This document shows positions 1 to 8,798 of a stretch of 53,799 bases of DNA, in pieces. Location: assembly GCF_016863495.1 (NCBI RefSeq), contig NZ_BOOZ01000049.1, positions 1-53,799 of the forward strand, read 5' to 3'. Both the position numbers and the translations under genes were made by a program. This DNA is from Micromonospora andamanensis (GTDB lineage: Bacteria > Actinomycetota > Actinomycetes > Mycobacteriales > Micromonosporaceae). A model generated the notes under the pieces. The model ran no database searches, was not told where the DNA came from, and worked only from the letters and a program-made list of their open reading frames with translations. Position 1 is the first letter of the stretch; every line of letters starts with the position of its first letter.

Positions 1-3
1 TGT

Positions 4-260
4 CCAACGACCGACCGGCCCGGATCATTCCCGGGCCCACCCGCTCACCTGCAGCGGCGGACGGTCTACCTCGGTCGCTCGAAGATGACCAACGACCACC
101 GGCCCGCCACCATCCCGGGCCACACCCACTCACCACCGCACGGCGGGCAGGTCTTCCTCAGCCGTCCGGGACTGTCCAACGCCCCCGACCCGCCACCCAT
201 TCCACCCGAGCCCCCGACCACTGCGCGATCTTGGTCCAAAACCGCCCACCCAAGGGCACA
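4..260. repeat. degenerate tandem repeat, unit about 86 nt
   Basis: The word CCAACG/CCAAC recurs at 4, 89 and 176. Each time it is followed by a similar run (ACC-GGCCC, then CATTCCC or CATCCC, then GGGCC-ACCC), and the first two units end in similar GGTCT-CCTC words. This suggests three diverged copies. I see no convincing gene between 1 and 741: the frames present are arginine/proline-rich, typical of random high-GC DNA. A shorter duplication (GGCCGGGGCACC near 465 and 504) and a G-rich stretch with a repeated CACGGCGCGGG word (about 680-715) lie further right. Confidence 0.4.
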
Positions 261-573
261 ATCGCACCAAGATCTCCCCCGGAGGCTCCACGAACCCGGA
301 CACTCGGCGCATCGGCGCGGTGCCGGCCCAAGGGCGAGGGTGTGATCCACCTGCCCGGCCCCGGCCTCGGGATACGGCGTTTCGGGCCCTTCCGCCGGGC
401 GGTGGCCCCGCTTCGCCGCATGTCGAGCGTTCGGGCGTCGACCGAGCCGGCTCGGCGCGCAATCGGCCGGGGCACCAACCGTGGCGAGGGTGGCCCGTGA
501 TCGGCCGGGGCACCGACCGAGCCGGTCGCGGGATCAACCCCGACCACCCGCCCCAGCCGCATCAACCAGCCCT

Positions 574-646
574 CGCACCGTTGATCATGAGGTTAGCGGC
601 AGTGTTGGAGATCAAATACGTCGGTCACCTCATGATCAACGGTGCG
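574..646. repeat. long inverted repeat (REP-like hairpin), copy 1
   Basis: Arms 574-593 and 627-646 are perfect 20-bp reverse complements around a 33-nt spacer, with TTGATCATGAGGT at the core. It lies downstream of the last gene of the atp operon, in non-coding DNA. Arm length, spacer and the GATCATG core match the element at 31506-31577, so these are probably copies of one intergenic repeat family. It could also act as a transcript end. Confidence 0.7.
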
Positions 647-741
647 CGGCGCGGGCGGGGGGCCCCGTCCGGCCCCCGCCCACGGCGCGGGCACGGCGCG
701 GGCACGGCGCGGGCGGGGGGCCGGAGGGGTTCGAGGGGGGG

Positions 742-1197
742 TTAGGCGGCGGGCCAGTCTTGGGAGGCCATACGTGGCGAGACCGCCCCCGGAGGGGCGG
801 CCTCGAGCCAGGAGAGAAACCCGGTGACGGTGGATCGTGCCATGGCGATCTCGACCGGGGCGTGTCGACTGGTACAGCGAAGGATGATCCAGTCGGCGGG
901 CATGGACATTCGTTCCTGCCCCTCCGGCAACCGCCGTCGTTCGACTGTCAACCCTTCGCGGGAGAGCACCCGCTTGGGGCGTACGGCGAAACTGAACATC
1001 CGGTACCAGCGGAGTTCGTCGCCGGCGAAGCGGCCGAAACCGGGCGACCAGCCACGGCCGTCGAGCATCGTGGAGGTCCGGACACTGAGCCGGATGATGC
1101 CTCCGCTTCGGGTGACCAGAGCCCGCCGGATGAAGAGAAACAGGATCGCGCCGAGGATCACGGCGACGCCGATTCCGACCCCTTCGACGATCTCCAT
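742..1197 (-). CDS. DUF2550 family membrane-anchored protein
   Basis: This 151-residue protein starts with a single N-terminal membrane segment (about residues 5-24, VEGVGIGVAVILGAILFLFI) followed by a soluble domain. The soluble part has the RTSTMLDGRGW and GRFAGDELRWYRMFSFAVRPKR stretches I associate with actinobacterial DUF2550. Genes of this family usually follow atpC, as here, 12 nt after the atpC stop, so it is probably co-transcribed with the ATP synthase. The function is unknown; nothing in the sequence suggests an enzyme. The start is the ATG at 1197. Confidence 0.85.
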   Translation of the reverse strand: MEIVEGVGIGVAVILGAILFLFIRRALVTRSGGIIRLSVRTSTMLDGRGWSPGFGRFAGDELRWYRMFSFAVRPKRVLSREGLTVERRRLPEGQERMSMPADWIILRCTSRHAPVEIAMARSTVTGFLSWLEAAPPGAVSPRMASQDWPAA

Positions 1198-1209
1198 CGG
1201 CGGGTCGGC

Positions 1210-1494
1210 TCAGTTACCGGAAGCCGCGGCGGCCGGAGTGGCGTTCTCCGCCAGTACGGTCACGCCCTGCTGGCTGACCGAGAGGAAGCCGCCCGCCACG
1301 TCGTAGGTGAGCTGCTCACCCCCGGGAAGCTTGATGCGTACCTGGCCGGGCTCGGCGAGCTGGCCGAGCATGGGCGCATGCCCCGGCAGCACACCCAGCT
1401 CACCTTCGGTCGTCCGGGCCATGACCATTTCGGCCTTGCCCGACCAGACCTTCTCCTCGACGGCCACGAGCTGGACGTTAAGCTGCTCTGCCAC
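1210..1494 (-). CDS. atpC: F1F0 ATP synthase epsilon subunit
   Basis: Epsilon is part of the F1 central stalk and can inhibit ATP hydrolysis. The 94-residue protein has the N-terminal beta-sandwich signature: LNVQLVAVEEKVWSG, then GELGVLPGHAPMLGQL and GGFLSVSQQGVTVLAE. It is short and lacks the full C-terminal helical pair of the E. coli protein, which is common in actinobacteria. The GTG start has a good AAGGAG site 5 nt upstream. Unusually it does not follow atpD directly: an LCP-family gene and a strong hairpin lie between them. Confidence 0.95.
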   Translation of the reverse strand: MAEQLNVQLVAVEEKVWSGKAEMVMARTTEGELGVLPGHAPMLGQLAEPGQVRIKLPGGEQLTYDVAGGFLSVSQQGVTVLAENATPAAAASGN

Positions 1495-1584
1495 GCTGTC
1501 TCCTTGCTGAGGCGGCGGATTGGGAAAATTCTAGTCGCGCCCCGGACCTGTTCTTCAGGCGGGTGCCAAGACCTGCATCAGGAA

Positions 1585-2724
1585 TCAGCTCCGGCTCACC
1601 AGCTTCGGATGTTCGAGGAGGAACGGGTCGAGCAGTTCCCGCTCCAGAGCGACGAAGAAGTCGTCCACCTCGGGCGCGAACCGCTCACCGAGGTACTTGC
1701 CGTTCTCTTCGACACCGCCGCCGGGCAGCTTGATCATCTGGATGTTGCCGGGGCGGATGTCCTTGAGGGCGAGACCGAAGTCGACAACGCTGTGCCCACG
1801 ACCACTGAAGATCAGCGACTCACCCGCCGCGCGGAGCACCTTGTCCAGCTTGACCGGGTTGGTCACCACGTCGGCGCTGAGGGCCTGGCCGGCCATCGCC
1901 TTGACGAACTGCTGCTGATGCCGCTGCCGGCCGTAGTCGCCGTCGGGGACACCGTTCTCCGGGTACCGCTGGCGGACGTAGTCCAGCGCCTGCCAGCCGC
2001 TCAGGTGCTGCTTACCCTTCGGGTAGACAGCCTGCGGCCCGATGTAGCCCTCACCGTTGGGGTTGCCCTGGCGGTGCTTGCCGTTCGGCTCGCGGTGCTC
2101 GGAGCGGACCTCCCGCTCGATGTTCATCGTGACGCCGCCCATGGCGTCGACGATCTTCTGGAAGCCGGAGAAGTTGATGATCGCGCCCGCGTCGAACCGT
2201 TTGATGCCGGTGACCCGTTGCACGGTGATGGCGAGCAGCTCGAAGCCTCTCGCCGCGTCGGGCTTGCCACCGGGCACCCGGCTGCCGTACGACATCGCGG
2301 CGTTCAGCTTGGTGGTGTCACCGTTGAAGTCCGCCTTCTCGAACGGCGGGATCTCCACGTAGAGGTCGCGCGGCAGGGAGAAGAGGTACGCGCGGTCCAT
2401 CTCCTTCGGCACGTGCAGCACCATGATCGCGTCAGACAGCGGCGGGGTGTCCTTGTCGCGAGGGTCGATGCCGACAAGCAGGATGTTGAGCGGGCCCTTG
2501 ATGTCGCTCTTGGGAGTGGCACCGGCCGCCTGGTCGCCGAAGAGGTCCGCCTTGCCTATCGCACCCTCGTAGCGGGCCATGAGGGCCTCCGCGCCCACCA
2601 GGCTCGTCCCGCTGAGCACCATCAAGACGACGCCGAAGATGGTGCAGAGCTGCGCCCAGCGGGGAACGCCCCGCCACACCGACGACCGCCCACCGCGCTT
2701 GCCGCGTCTGCCGGCCTTACCCAC
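1585..2724 (-). CDS. LytR-CpsA-Psr (LCP) family cell-wall glycopolymer ligase
   Basis: LCP proteins transfer lipid-linked glycopolymers onto peptidoglycan outside the membrane. A basic N-terminal tail (GKAGRRGKRGG) is followed by one membrane helix (LCTIFGVVLMVLSGTSLVG) and an LCP domain with LNILLVGIDPRD, LSDAIMVLHV, AYLFSLPRDLYVEIP, KLNAAMSYGS and ALDYVRQRY. I chose GTG 2724 because GGAG lies 6 nt upstream. ATG 2730 has no spacing from that site, and a TTG at 2793 has no site at all. Its place between atpD and atpC, in the same direction, is the odd point. Family confident, exact substrate unknown. Confidence 0.9.
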   Translation of the reverse strand: MGKAGRRGKRGGRSSVWRGVPRWAQLCTIFGVVLMVLSGTSLVGAEALMARYEGAIGKADLFGDQAAGATPKSDIKGPLNILLVGIDPRDKDTPPLSDAIMVLHVPKEMDRAYLFSLPRDLYVEIPPFEKADFNGDTTKLNAAMSYGSRVPGGKPDAARGFELLAITVQRVTGIKRFDAGAIINFSGFQKIVDAMGGVTMNIEREVRSEHREPNGKHRQGNPNGEGYIGPQAVYPKGKQHLSGWQALDYVRQRYPENGVPDGDYGRQRHQQQFVKAMAGQALSADVVTNPVKLDKVLRAAGESLIFSGRGHSVVDFGLALKDIRPGNIQMIKLPGGGVEENGKYLGERFAPEVDDFFVALERELLDPFLLEHPKLVSRS

Positions 2725-2776
2725 AAGCATCTCCGTTCGTCGCGCCCCCTGGGGAATACGGGCGCGCGGGGCCGAA

Positions 2777-2788
2777 TGGTTTAAACCA
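2777..2788. promoter_or_regulatory. 12-bp perfect palindrome upstream of the LCP gene
   Basis: TGGTTTAAACCA is its own reverse complement and lies about 50 bp upstream of the LCP start, in the atpD-LCP gap. It may be an operator or part of a promoter region; no protein can be assigned. Confidence 0.3.
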
Positions 2789-2895
2789 ATCAACGCTCAT
2801 CGGCGCATGAGCGTGGCTGAACGGTATCTCGCAGTCGGCGTGATCGCCGAGCACGGGAAACCGGGCAGCGGCGATGGTACGTCGTGAAGATGAAC

Positions 2896-2930
2896 AGAAG
2901 GCCGCCCCGGGGTTACCGGGGCGGCCTTCT
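2896..2930. terminator. strong hairpin between atpD and the LCP gene
   Basis: A perfect 15-bp stem (2896-2910 with 2916-2930) encloses a 5-nt loop. On the plus strand it is followed by seven T; on the minus strand, the direction of the atp operon, the following tract is only moderately U-rich (TGTTCATCTTC). It lies 30 nt after the atpD stop, so it could terminate or attenuate atp transcription before the LCP gene and atpC. Confidence 0.75.
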
Positions 2931-2960
2931 TTTTTTCGTGTCTTGCGGAAGCGCTGAGGG

Positions 2961-4415
2961 TCAGCCCTTCATCAGCTCGGCGGCCTTCTTCTCCAGGTCG
3001 TCGAGCCCACCGCACATGAAGAACGCCTGCTCGGGGAAGTGGTCGTACTCGCCCTCGCTGATCTTGCGGAAGGCCTCGATGGTCTCCTTGATCGGGACCG
3101 TCGAGCCCGGCACGCCGGTGAACTGCTCCGCCGCGTAGGTGTTCTGCGACAGGAAGCGCTCGATCCGCCGGGCCCGCTGGACCGTGATCTTGTCTTCCTC
3201 GGAGAGCTCCTCGATACCGAGGATGGCGATGATGTCCTGCAGGTCCTTGTACCGCTGGAGGATCCGCTTCACCTCGCTGGCCACCTGGAAGTGCTCCTGA
3301 CCGACGAACTCGGGGGCCAGGATCCGCGACGAGGACGCCAGCGGGTCCACCGCCGGGTAGATGCCCTTGTCGGAGATGGACCGCTCCAGGTTGGTGGTCG
3401 CGTCCAGGTGGGCGAAGGTGGTGGCCGGTGCCGGGTCGGTGTAGTCGTCCGCCGGCACGTAGATCGCCTGCATCGAGGTGATGGCCTGACCCCGGACGGA
3501 GGTGATCCGCTCCTGGAGCTCGCCCATCTCGTCGGCCAGGGTCGGCTGGTAACCCACCGCGCTGGGCATCCGGCCCAGCAGGGTGGAGACCTCGGAACCG
3601 GCCTGGGTGAAGCGGAAGATGTTGTCGATGAAGAGCAGCACCTCCTGCTTCTTCACGTCACGGAAGTACTCCGCCATGGTCAGCGCGGAGAGCGCGACCC
3701 GCAGCCGGGTGCCCGGCGGCTCGTCCATCTGGCCGTAGACCAGCGCGGTCTTGTCGATGACGCCGGATTCGGTCATCTCGTGGATGAGGTCGTTACCCTC
3801 ACGGGTCCGCTCACCCACGCCGGCGAAGACCGAGGTACCACCGAAGTTCTTGGCCACCCGGGTGATCATCTCCTGGATGAGCACCGTCTTGCCCACCCCG
3901 GCCCCACCGAACAGACCGATCTTGCCGCCCTTCACGTACGGGGCGAGCAGGTCGATGACCTTGATGCCGGTCTCCAGCATCTCGGTCTTCGGCTCCAGGT
4001 CCGCGAAGGCCGGCGCCTTGCGGTGGATGCCCCAGTGGTCGTCGGCCTGGATGGTCTCGCCCTCGGTGAGGTTGAGGCACTCGCCGATCGCGTTGAAGAC
4101 GTGGCCCTTGACCGCGTCGCCGACCGGCACCCGGATCGGGAAGCCGGTGTCGCGCACCTCGGTGCCGCGAACCAGTCCGTCGGTGGGCTGCATCGAGATC
4201 GCGCGGACCAGGTTGTCACCCAGGTGCTGGGCCACCTCCAGGGTCAGCGTCTTCTCGCCGCCGGACAGGGTCACGTCCACGTGCAGCGCGTTGAACAGGT
4301 CCGGCATGGCGTCACGCGGGAACTCGGCGTCGACGACCGGGCCGATGACCCGGACCACACGACCGGTGGCCGTCTTGGTCTCGGCTGGTCCTCCAGCAGC
4401 GGTGGAAACAGTCAT
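2961..4415 (-). CDS. atpD: F1F0 ATP synthase beta subunit (catalytic)
   Basis: This is the catalytic F1 subunit, of full length (484 residues). Visible motifs are Walker A GGAGVGKT in LFGGAGVGKTVLIQEM, GERTREGNDLIHEM, the LLFIDNIFRFTQAGSEVS Walker B region and the C-terminal ILGIEELSEEDK. The ATG at 4415 overlaps the atpG stop by one base (TGATG). A GTG one codon earlier is possible but less likely. Translation is probably coupled to atpG. Confidence 0.97.
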   Translation of the reverse strand: MTVSTAAGGPAETKTATGRVVRVIGPVVDAEFPRDAMPDLFNALHVDVTLSGGEKTLTLEVAQHLGDNLVRAISMQPTDGLVRGTEVRDTGFPIRVPVGDAVKGHVFNAIGECLNLTEGETIQADDHWGIHRKAPAFADLEPKTEMLETGIKVIDLLAPYVKGGKIGLFGGAGVGKTVLIQEMITRVAKNFGGTSVFAGVGERTREGNDLIHEMTESGVIDKTALVYGQMDEPPGTRLRVALSALTMAEYFRDVKKQEVLLFIDNIFRFTQAGSEVSTLLGRMPSAVGYQPTLADEMGELQERITSVRGQAITSMQAIYVPADDYTDPAPATTFAHLDATTNLERSISDKGIYPAVDPLASSSRILAPEFVGQEHFQVASEVKRILQRYKDLQDIIAILGIEELSEEDKITVQRARRIERFLSQNTYAAEQFTGVPGSTVPIKETIEAFRKISEGEYDHFPEQAFFMCGGLDDLEKKAAELMKG

Positions 4416-5353
4416 CACACTTCACTTCCCGACGCGGCCAGCGCGTTAGCGCCGCCGACGATCTCACTGATCTCCTGGGTGATCCCGGCCTGGCGGGCCG
4501 AGTTCATCTCACGCGTGTACTTGTCGATCATCTCTTCCGCGTTGTCGGTGGCGCTCTTCATCGCCCGCCGACGGGCTGCCGACTCGCTCGCCGCCGACTC
4601 CAGCAACGCCGCGTAGATCCGCGTGTTGATGTACTTCGGCAGCAACGCGTCGAGCAGTGCCTCCGGGTCCGGCTCGAACTCGTAGTCCGGCAGCACACCG
4701 GGCGCGGCCTCGGAGCGGGGCCGCTCCTCGACCTGGAGCGGGCCGATGATCCGGGTGACCGGGTTCTGGGTCATCAGGGACTTGAACTCGGTGTAGACGA
4801 TGTGCAGCTCGTCCACCCCGCGCACGCCGTCCGGCCCCGGACCACCGTCCTCGTCGTCCGCGCCGGAGACGAACGCCTTGATCAGCGTCTCACCGACCTC
4901 GCGGGCGTCGTTGAACGACGGCTGCTCCGAGAAGCCCGTCCAGCTGGCCTCGATCGGCCGGTTGCGGAACCGGTAGAACGACACGCCCTTGCGCCCGATG
5001 ACATAGAGCACCGGCTCCTTACCGTCGGCCTGAAGGCGGGCGACAAGCGACTCCGCCGTGCGGATGGCGTTGGAGCTGTAACCGCCGGCCAGGCCCCGGT
5101 CGGCGGTCACCAGCAGCACGCCCGCCCGCCGCACCCGCTCGCGCGGGGTCAGCATCGGGTGGTCGATCCGCGCGTTGGAGGCCAGCGCCGTGAGCACGCC
5201 GGTGATCGCCCGGGCGTACGGCAGGGACGCCTCCACCCGGGCCTGGGACTTGGCGATCCGGCTCGTCGCCACGAGCTCCATCGCCTTGGTGATCTTCTTC
5301 ATCCCCTTCGCCGAGCGAATGCGTTGACGAAGAACACGTACCTGCGCCGCCAT
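4415..5353 (-). CDS. atpG: F1F0 ATP synthase gamma subunit (central stalk)
   Basis: Gamma is the rotating shaft of F1. The 312-residue protein begins with the family signature AAQVRVLRQRIRSAKGMKKITKAMELVATSRI and ends with the conserved helical segment ESAASESAARRRAMKSATDNAEEMI-KYTREMNSARQAGITQEI. The middle holds an acidic stretch (VSGADDEDGGPGPDGVRG), an insertion of the kind seen in actinobacterial gamma subunits. The ATG at 5353 lies 9 nt after atpA; its ribosome site is weak, consistent with translational coupling. Confidence 0.97.
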   Translation of the reverse strand: MAAQVRVLRQRIRSAKGMKKITKAMELVATSRIAKSQARVEASLPYARAITGVLTALASNARIDHPMLTPRERVRRAGVLLVTADRGLAGGYSSNAIRTAESLVARLQADGKEPVLYVIGRKGVSFYRFRNRPIEASWTGFSEQPSFNDAREVGETLIKAFVSGADDEDGGPGPDGVRGVDELHIVYTEFKSLMTQNPVTRIIGPLQVEERPRSEAAPGVLPDYEFEPDPEALLDALLPKYINTRIYAALLESAASESAARRRAMKSATDNAEEMIDKYTREMNSARQAGITQEISEIVGGANALAASGSEV

Positions 5354-5362
5354 GGCCCGACC

Positions 5363-7009
5363 CTAACGCTTCTCGGCCGGAGCACCGCCGCTGTAGCGGG
5401 TGACCGTCTCGTGCTCGGACTCGCCCTCCAGCGGCTCCGCCGGCGCCTCGTTGATCGAGCGCTCGTCCTCACGACCGAGGAAGCCCTGCTTGAACTCGGT
5501 GACGGCCGCGTCGAGGGCGGCGATGATCTCGTCGTCCCACTTGTTGTCGGCGATCGCCTGGAGCGTGGCGTTGTGCTTGCGCCGCAGGTGCTCCAGGAAC
5601 TGCGTCTCGAAGCGCCGTACCTCGCCGACCGGGACGTCGTCCAGCTTGCCCTCGGTGCCGGCCCAGACCGAGACGACCTCGTCCTGCACCGGGTACGGCG
5701 AGTAGTTCGGCTGCTTGAGCAGCTCGACGAGGCGGTAGCCCCGGTCGAGCTGCGACCGGGAGGCCTTATCCAGGTCGGAGGCGAAGGCGGCGAACGCCTC
5801 CAGCTCACGGAACTGGGCCAGGTTCAGCCGCAACGAACCGGCGACCTTGCGCATCGGCTTCACCTGCGCGGCGCCACCGACCCGGGAGACCGAGGTACCG
5901 ACGTTGATCGCCGGCCGGACGCCCTGGTTGAACAGGTCGGTCTCCAGGAAGATCTGGCCGTCGGTGATCGAGATGACGTTCGTCGGGATGAACGCCGAGA
6001 TGTCGTTGGCCTTCGTCTCGATGATCGGCAAACCGGTCATCGAACCGCCGCCCATCTCGTCGGAGAGCTTCGCGCAGCGCTCCAGCAGCCGGGAGTGCAG
6101 GTAGAAGACGTCACCCGGGTACGCCTCGCGGCCCGGCGGGCGGCGCAGCAGCAGCGACACGGCCCGGTACGCCTCGGCCTGCTTGCTCAGGTCGTCGAAG
6201 ACGATCAGGACGTGCTTGCCGTTGTACATCCAGTGCTGCCCGATGGACGAGCCGGTGTACGGGGCGAGGTACTTGAAGCCGGCCGGGTCCGAGGCCGGGG
6301 AGGCGACGATCGTGGTGTACTCCATCGCGCCCGCCTCCTCCAGCTGCCCCTTGATCGAGGCGATGGTGGAGGCCTTCTGGCCGATGGCGACGTAGATGCA
6401 GCGAACCTGCTTCTTCGGGTCGCCGGAGGCCCAGTTCTCCCGCTGGTTGAGGATGGCGTCCAGGGCGACGGTGGTCTTGCCGGTCTTCCGGTCACCGATG
6501 ATCAGCTGCCGCTGGCCCCGACCGATCGGGGTCATCGCGTCGATGGCCTTGATGCCGGTCTGCAGCGGCTCGAAGACGGACTGCCGGGCCATCACGTTGG
6601 GGGCCTGCAGCTCCAGCTCGCGGTAGCCCTCGTCGGCGATCTCGCCGAGGCCGTCGATCGGCTGGCCGAGCGCGTCGACCACGCGGCCGAGGAAGCCGTC
6701 GCCGACGGGCACCGAGAGCACCCGGCCGGTGCGCTTGACGCGCTGCCCCTCCTCGAGCCCCGAGTAGTCGCCGAGGACGACGACGCCGATCTCCCGGACG
6801 TCGAGGTTCAGCGCCACGCCGAGCGTGCCGTCCTCGAACTCCAGCAGCTCGTTGGTCATGGTCGAGGGCAGGCCCTCGACGTGGGCGATGCCGTCGCCGG
6901 TGTCGGCGACGGTGCCGACCTCCTCACGGGAGACGTCGGGCGAGTAGGAGGAGACGTAGCGCTCCAGGGCGCCGCGGATCTCCTCCGTCGAGATGGTCAG
7001 CTCGGCCAT
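5363..7009 (-). CDS. atpA: F1F0 ATP synthase alpha subunit
   Basis: This is the non-catalytic nucleotide-binding subunit of F1 (548 residues). It has Walker A GDRKTGKT (about residues 170-177), the VGTSVSRVGGAAQVKPMRKVAGSLR block and the C-terminal helical domain. The last 30 or so residues (EAPAEPLEGESEHETVTRYSGG) form an acidic tail beyond the typical core. The ATG at 7009 has GGAAG nearby. A 91-nt gap separates it from atpH. Confidence 0.97.
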   Translation of the reverse strand: MAELTISTEEIRGALERYVSSYSPDVSREEVGTVADTGDGIAHVEGLPSTMTNELLEFEDGTLGVALNLDVREIGVVVLGDYSGLEEGQRVKRTGRVLSVPVGDGFLGRVVDALGQPIDGLGEIADEGYRELELQAPNVMARQSVFEPLQTGIKAIDAMTPIGRGQRQLIIGDRKTGKTTVALDAILNQRENWASGDPKKQVRCIYVAIGQKASTIASIKGQLEEAGAMEYTTIVASPASDPAGFKYLAPYTGSSIGQHWMYNGKHVLIVFDDLSKQAEAYRAVSLLLRRPPGREAYPGDVFYLHSRLLERCAKLSDEMGGGSMTGLPIIETKANDISAFIPTNVISITDGQIFLETDLFNQGVRPAINVGTSVSRVGGAAQVKPMRKVAGSLRLNLAQFRELEAFAAFASDLDKASRSQLDRGYRLVELLKQPNYSPYPVQDEVVSVWAGTEGKLDDVPVGEVRRFETQFLEHLRRKHNATLQAIADNKWDDEIIAALDAAVTEFKQGFLGREDERSINEAPAEPLEGESEHETVTRYSGGAPAEKR

Positions 7010-7100
7010 CCTCTGCTTCCTTAAGTATCAGGGGCCCGGGATACCTAGTACCGACCGGTCCTCGGGTCGACTGTCTTTCCGGGCGCTTCGCGGGTGCTGG

Positions 7101-7922
7101 TCAGCGCTTCGCGAGCGCGTTGCGGGTCTCGTTGAGGCGGCGCAGGATCGTCCCGTCGTAGAGGTCCGAACCCACCCGTACGCTCACTCCACCGAGGATC
7201 GTCGGGTCAACCGTAAGCTTGACAGCAACCGGTCGATCGTATATAGCGGATAGCCGATCGCTCAGTCGCCGCTCCTCCTCCTCGGTGAGCGGGGCGGCGA
7301 CCGTCACGTACGCGACCTGCCGGTCCCGCCGCTCCGCCGCCAACTCCACAAGCCGGGACAGCGCGGCGGTGAACGAGCGCCCACCGAAGCCGGCAAGCGC
7401 CGCCTCCGCCAGCCGCACCGTCACCGGGCGGGCCTTGCCCGTCAGGAGCATCCCGACCAGTTCGGCCCGCTGCGCCACCGGCGCCATCGGGTCGGACAGG
7501 GCGTTTGACAACTGCGGGTCCGCGGCGACCACCTGGCCGAAGCGGAACAGCTCGTCCTCCACCTCGCCCAGCTCATCGGCGCGGTCCGCGCTGGCGAGCA
7601 GGGCCTGCACGCCGAGGCTCTCCGCGCCGTCGAGCAGCTCCGACGGCGCGGACCAGCGGCCCGCGACAAGCGTTCCGAGCAGGTCGAGCGTGTCCGCACC
7701 GACCTTGCCGGAGAGCACCGAGTTCAGCAGTTCGGTACGGTCCGCACCCGAGCGGGCCGGGTCGGAGAGCGCCCGGCGCAGCCGGACCTCCCGCCGCAGC
7801 AGGTCCGCGACGGCGAGCAGTTCCGCACCGGTGCCGGCCACCGTCGACGGCTCGGCGCCGGCGACGTACCCCTGCAACCGCGCGAGCGCGGCGGCGTAGG
7901 ACTCCCGGCTGGCGGCCTGCAT
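7101..7922 (-). CDS. atpH: F1F0 ATP synthase delta subunit
   Basis: Delta joins F1 to the peripheral stalk. At 273 residues it is longer than the E. coli protein (about 177) but normal for actinobacteria, where an extra helical N-terminal region occurs. The C-terminal signature is YVTVAAPLTEEEERRLSDRLSAIYDRPVAVKLTVDPTILGGVSVRVGSDLYDGTILRRL. The start ATG at 7922 overlaps the atpF stop by one base (TGATG), so translation is probably coupled. Confidence 0.95.
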   Translation of the reverse strand: MQAASRESYAAALARLQGYVAGAEPSTVAGTGAELLAVADLLRREVRLRRALSDPARSGADRTELLNSVLSGKVGADTLDLLGTLVAGRWSAPSELLDGAESLGVQALLASADRADELGEVEDELFRFGQVVAADPQLSNALSDPMAPVAQRAELVGMLLTGKARPVTVRLAEAALAGFGGRSFTAALSRLVELAAERRDRQVAYVTVAAPLTEEEERRLSDRLSAIYDRPVAVKLTVDPTILGGVSVRVGSDLYDGTILRRLNETRNALAKR

Positions 7923-8452
7923 CAGCGGGCCCCCGCGCTCTCGAGATCGGTGAGGAACCGCTCGACGGTGCCCTTGCGGCGGGCCTCGTCGGCGAGCGAC
8001 TCGCCCACGATCCGGCTGGCCAGGTCGACCGCGAGGCCGCCGACTTCCGCGCGCAGTTCGCGCACGATGGTCTGGCGTTCCACGGCCAGCGACTCCCGGC
8101 CGGCGGCGATGATCCGGTCGGACTCCTCCCGGGCCTTGGCCAGGATTTCCGTACGGATCGACTCGGCGTCGGCGCGGGCGTCGTCCCGGATCCGGGCCGC
8201 CTCGGTACGCACCTCGGCGAGCTGGGCCCGGTACTGCTCAAGCAGCTGGTTGGCCTCGGCCTGGGCAGCCTCGGCCCGCTTGAGGCCACCCTCGATCGCG
8301 TCGACCCGCGCCTGGTACATCGCCTCCATGCGCGGCATCACGAACTTCATCAGCACGAAGCAGAGCAGGGCGAAGGCGATCGACCCGACGACGAGCTCCT
8401 GCCAGATCGGCACGAGCGGGTGGTGCTCCACACCTTCAGCGGCGACGTACAT
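7922..8452 (-). CDS. atpF: F1F0 ATP synthase b subunit (peripheral stalk)
   Basis: The 176-residue protein has one N-terminal membrane helix (ELVVGSIAFALLCFVLMKFVMP) and then a long charged amphipathic helix rich in Ala, Glu, Arg and Gln (VDAIEGGLKRAEAAQAEANQLLEQ onward), the classic dimeric stator coiled coil. GGAGG lies 6 nt before the ATG at 8452. It sits between atpE and atpH in the usual order. Confidence 0.96.
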   Translation of the reverse strand: MYVAAEGVEHHPLVPIWQELVVGSIAFALLCFVLMKFVMPRMEAMYQARVDAIEGGLKRAEAAQAEANQLLEQYRAQLAEVRTEAARIRDDARADAESIRTEILAKAREESDRIIAAGRESLAVERQTIVRELRAEVGGLAVDLASRIVGESLADEARRKGTVERFLTDLESAGAR

Positions 8453-8481
8453 GTCAGACCTCCGGGTCGCGTCGGGCTACG

Positions 8482-8703
8482 TCAGACTGCGAACGCGAGC
8501 ACCAGGCCGAACAGGGCGAGCGCCTCGACAAGCGCGAAGCCCAGGACCAGCCAGGTGCGGTTGTAGCCGGCGGACTCCGGCTGGCGGGCGCTGGCCTGGA
8601 TGTAGGCCGCGAAGACCAGGGCGACACCGATGCCGGGGCCGATGGCGGCGAGGCCGTAGCCGATGGTGTTGACGTTGCCCTCGATGGCGGCAATAACGTC
8701 CAT
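8482..8703 (-). CDS. atpE: F1F0 ATP synthase c subunit (rotor ring)
   Basis: This 73-residue hairpin of two membrane helices forms the proton-driven ring. The first helix has the glycine-rich GYGLAAIGPGIGVALVFA; the second has LVLGFALVEALALFGLVLAF, where Glu60 is the proton-carrying carboxylate. The polar loop ARQPE (residues 39-43) contacts the central stalk. A strong AGGAGG lies 10 nt before the ATG, a long spacing, in keeping with a gene that must be highly translated. Confidence 0.97.
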   Translation of the reverse strand: MDVIAAIEGNVNTIGYGLAAIGPGIGVALVFAAYIQASARQPESAGYNRTWLVLGFALVEALALFGLVLAFAV

Positions 8704-8798
8704 TGCGGGTATTCCTCCTAGTAGAGGCGTGAGTTCTCACGCGTACGCGGTCGTACCGGAAGCTTGGTCGGGCCGGGCGGCCCGCCGAGGTCTGTGGA

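Noticed and set aside
481..2784. 767-residue plus-strand frame
   Set aside because: It lies antisense to DUF2550, atpC and the LCP gene, which have clear signatures; its sequence is low-quality His/Arg/Val-rich.
3039..7024. long plus-strand frames of 525 and 740 residues
   Set aside because: They are antisense shadows of atpD, atpG and atpA, caused by high third-position GC.
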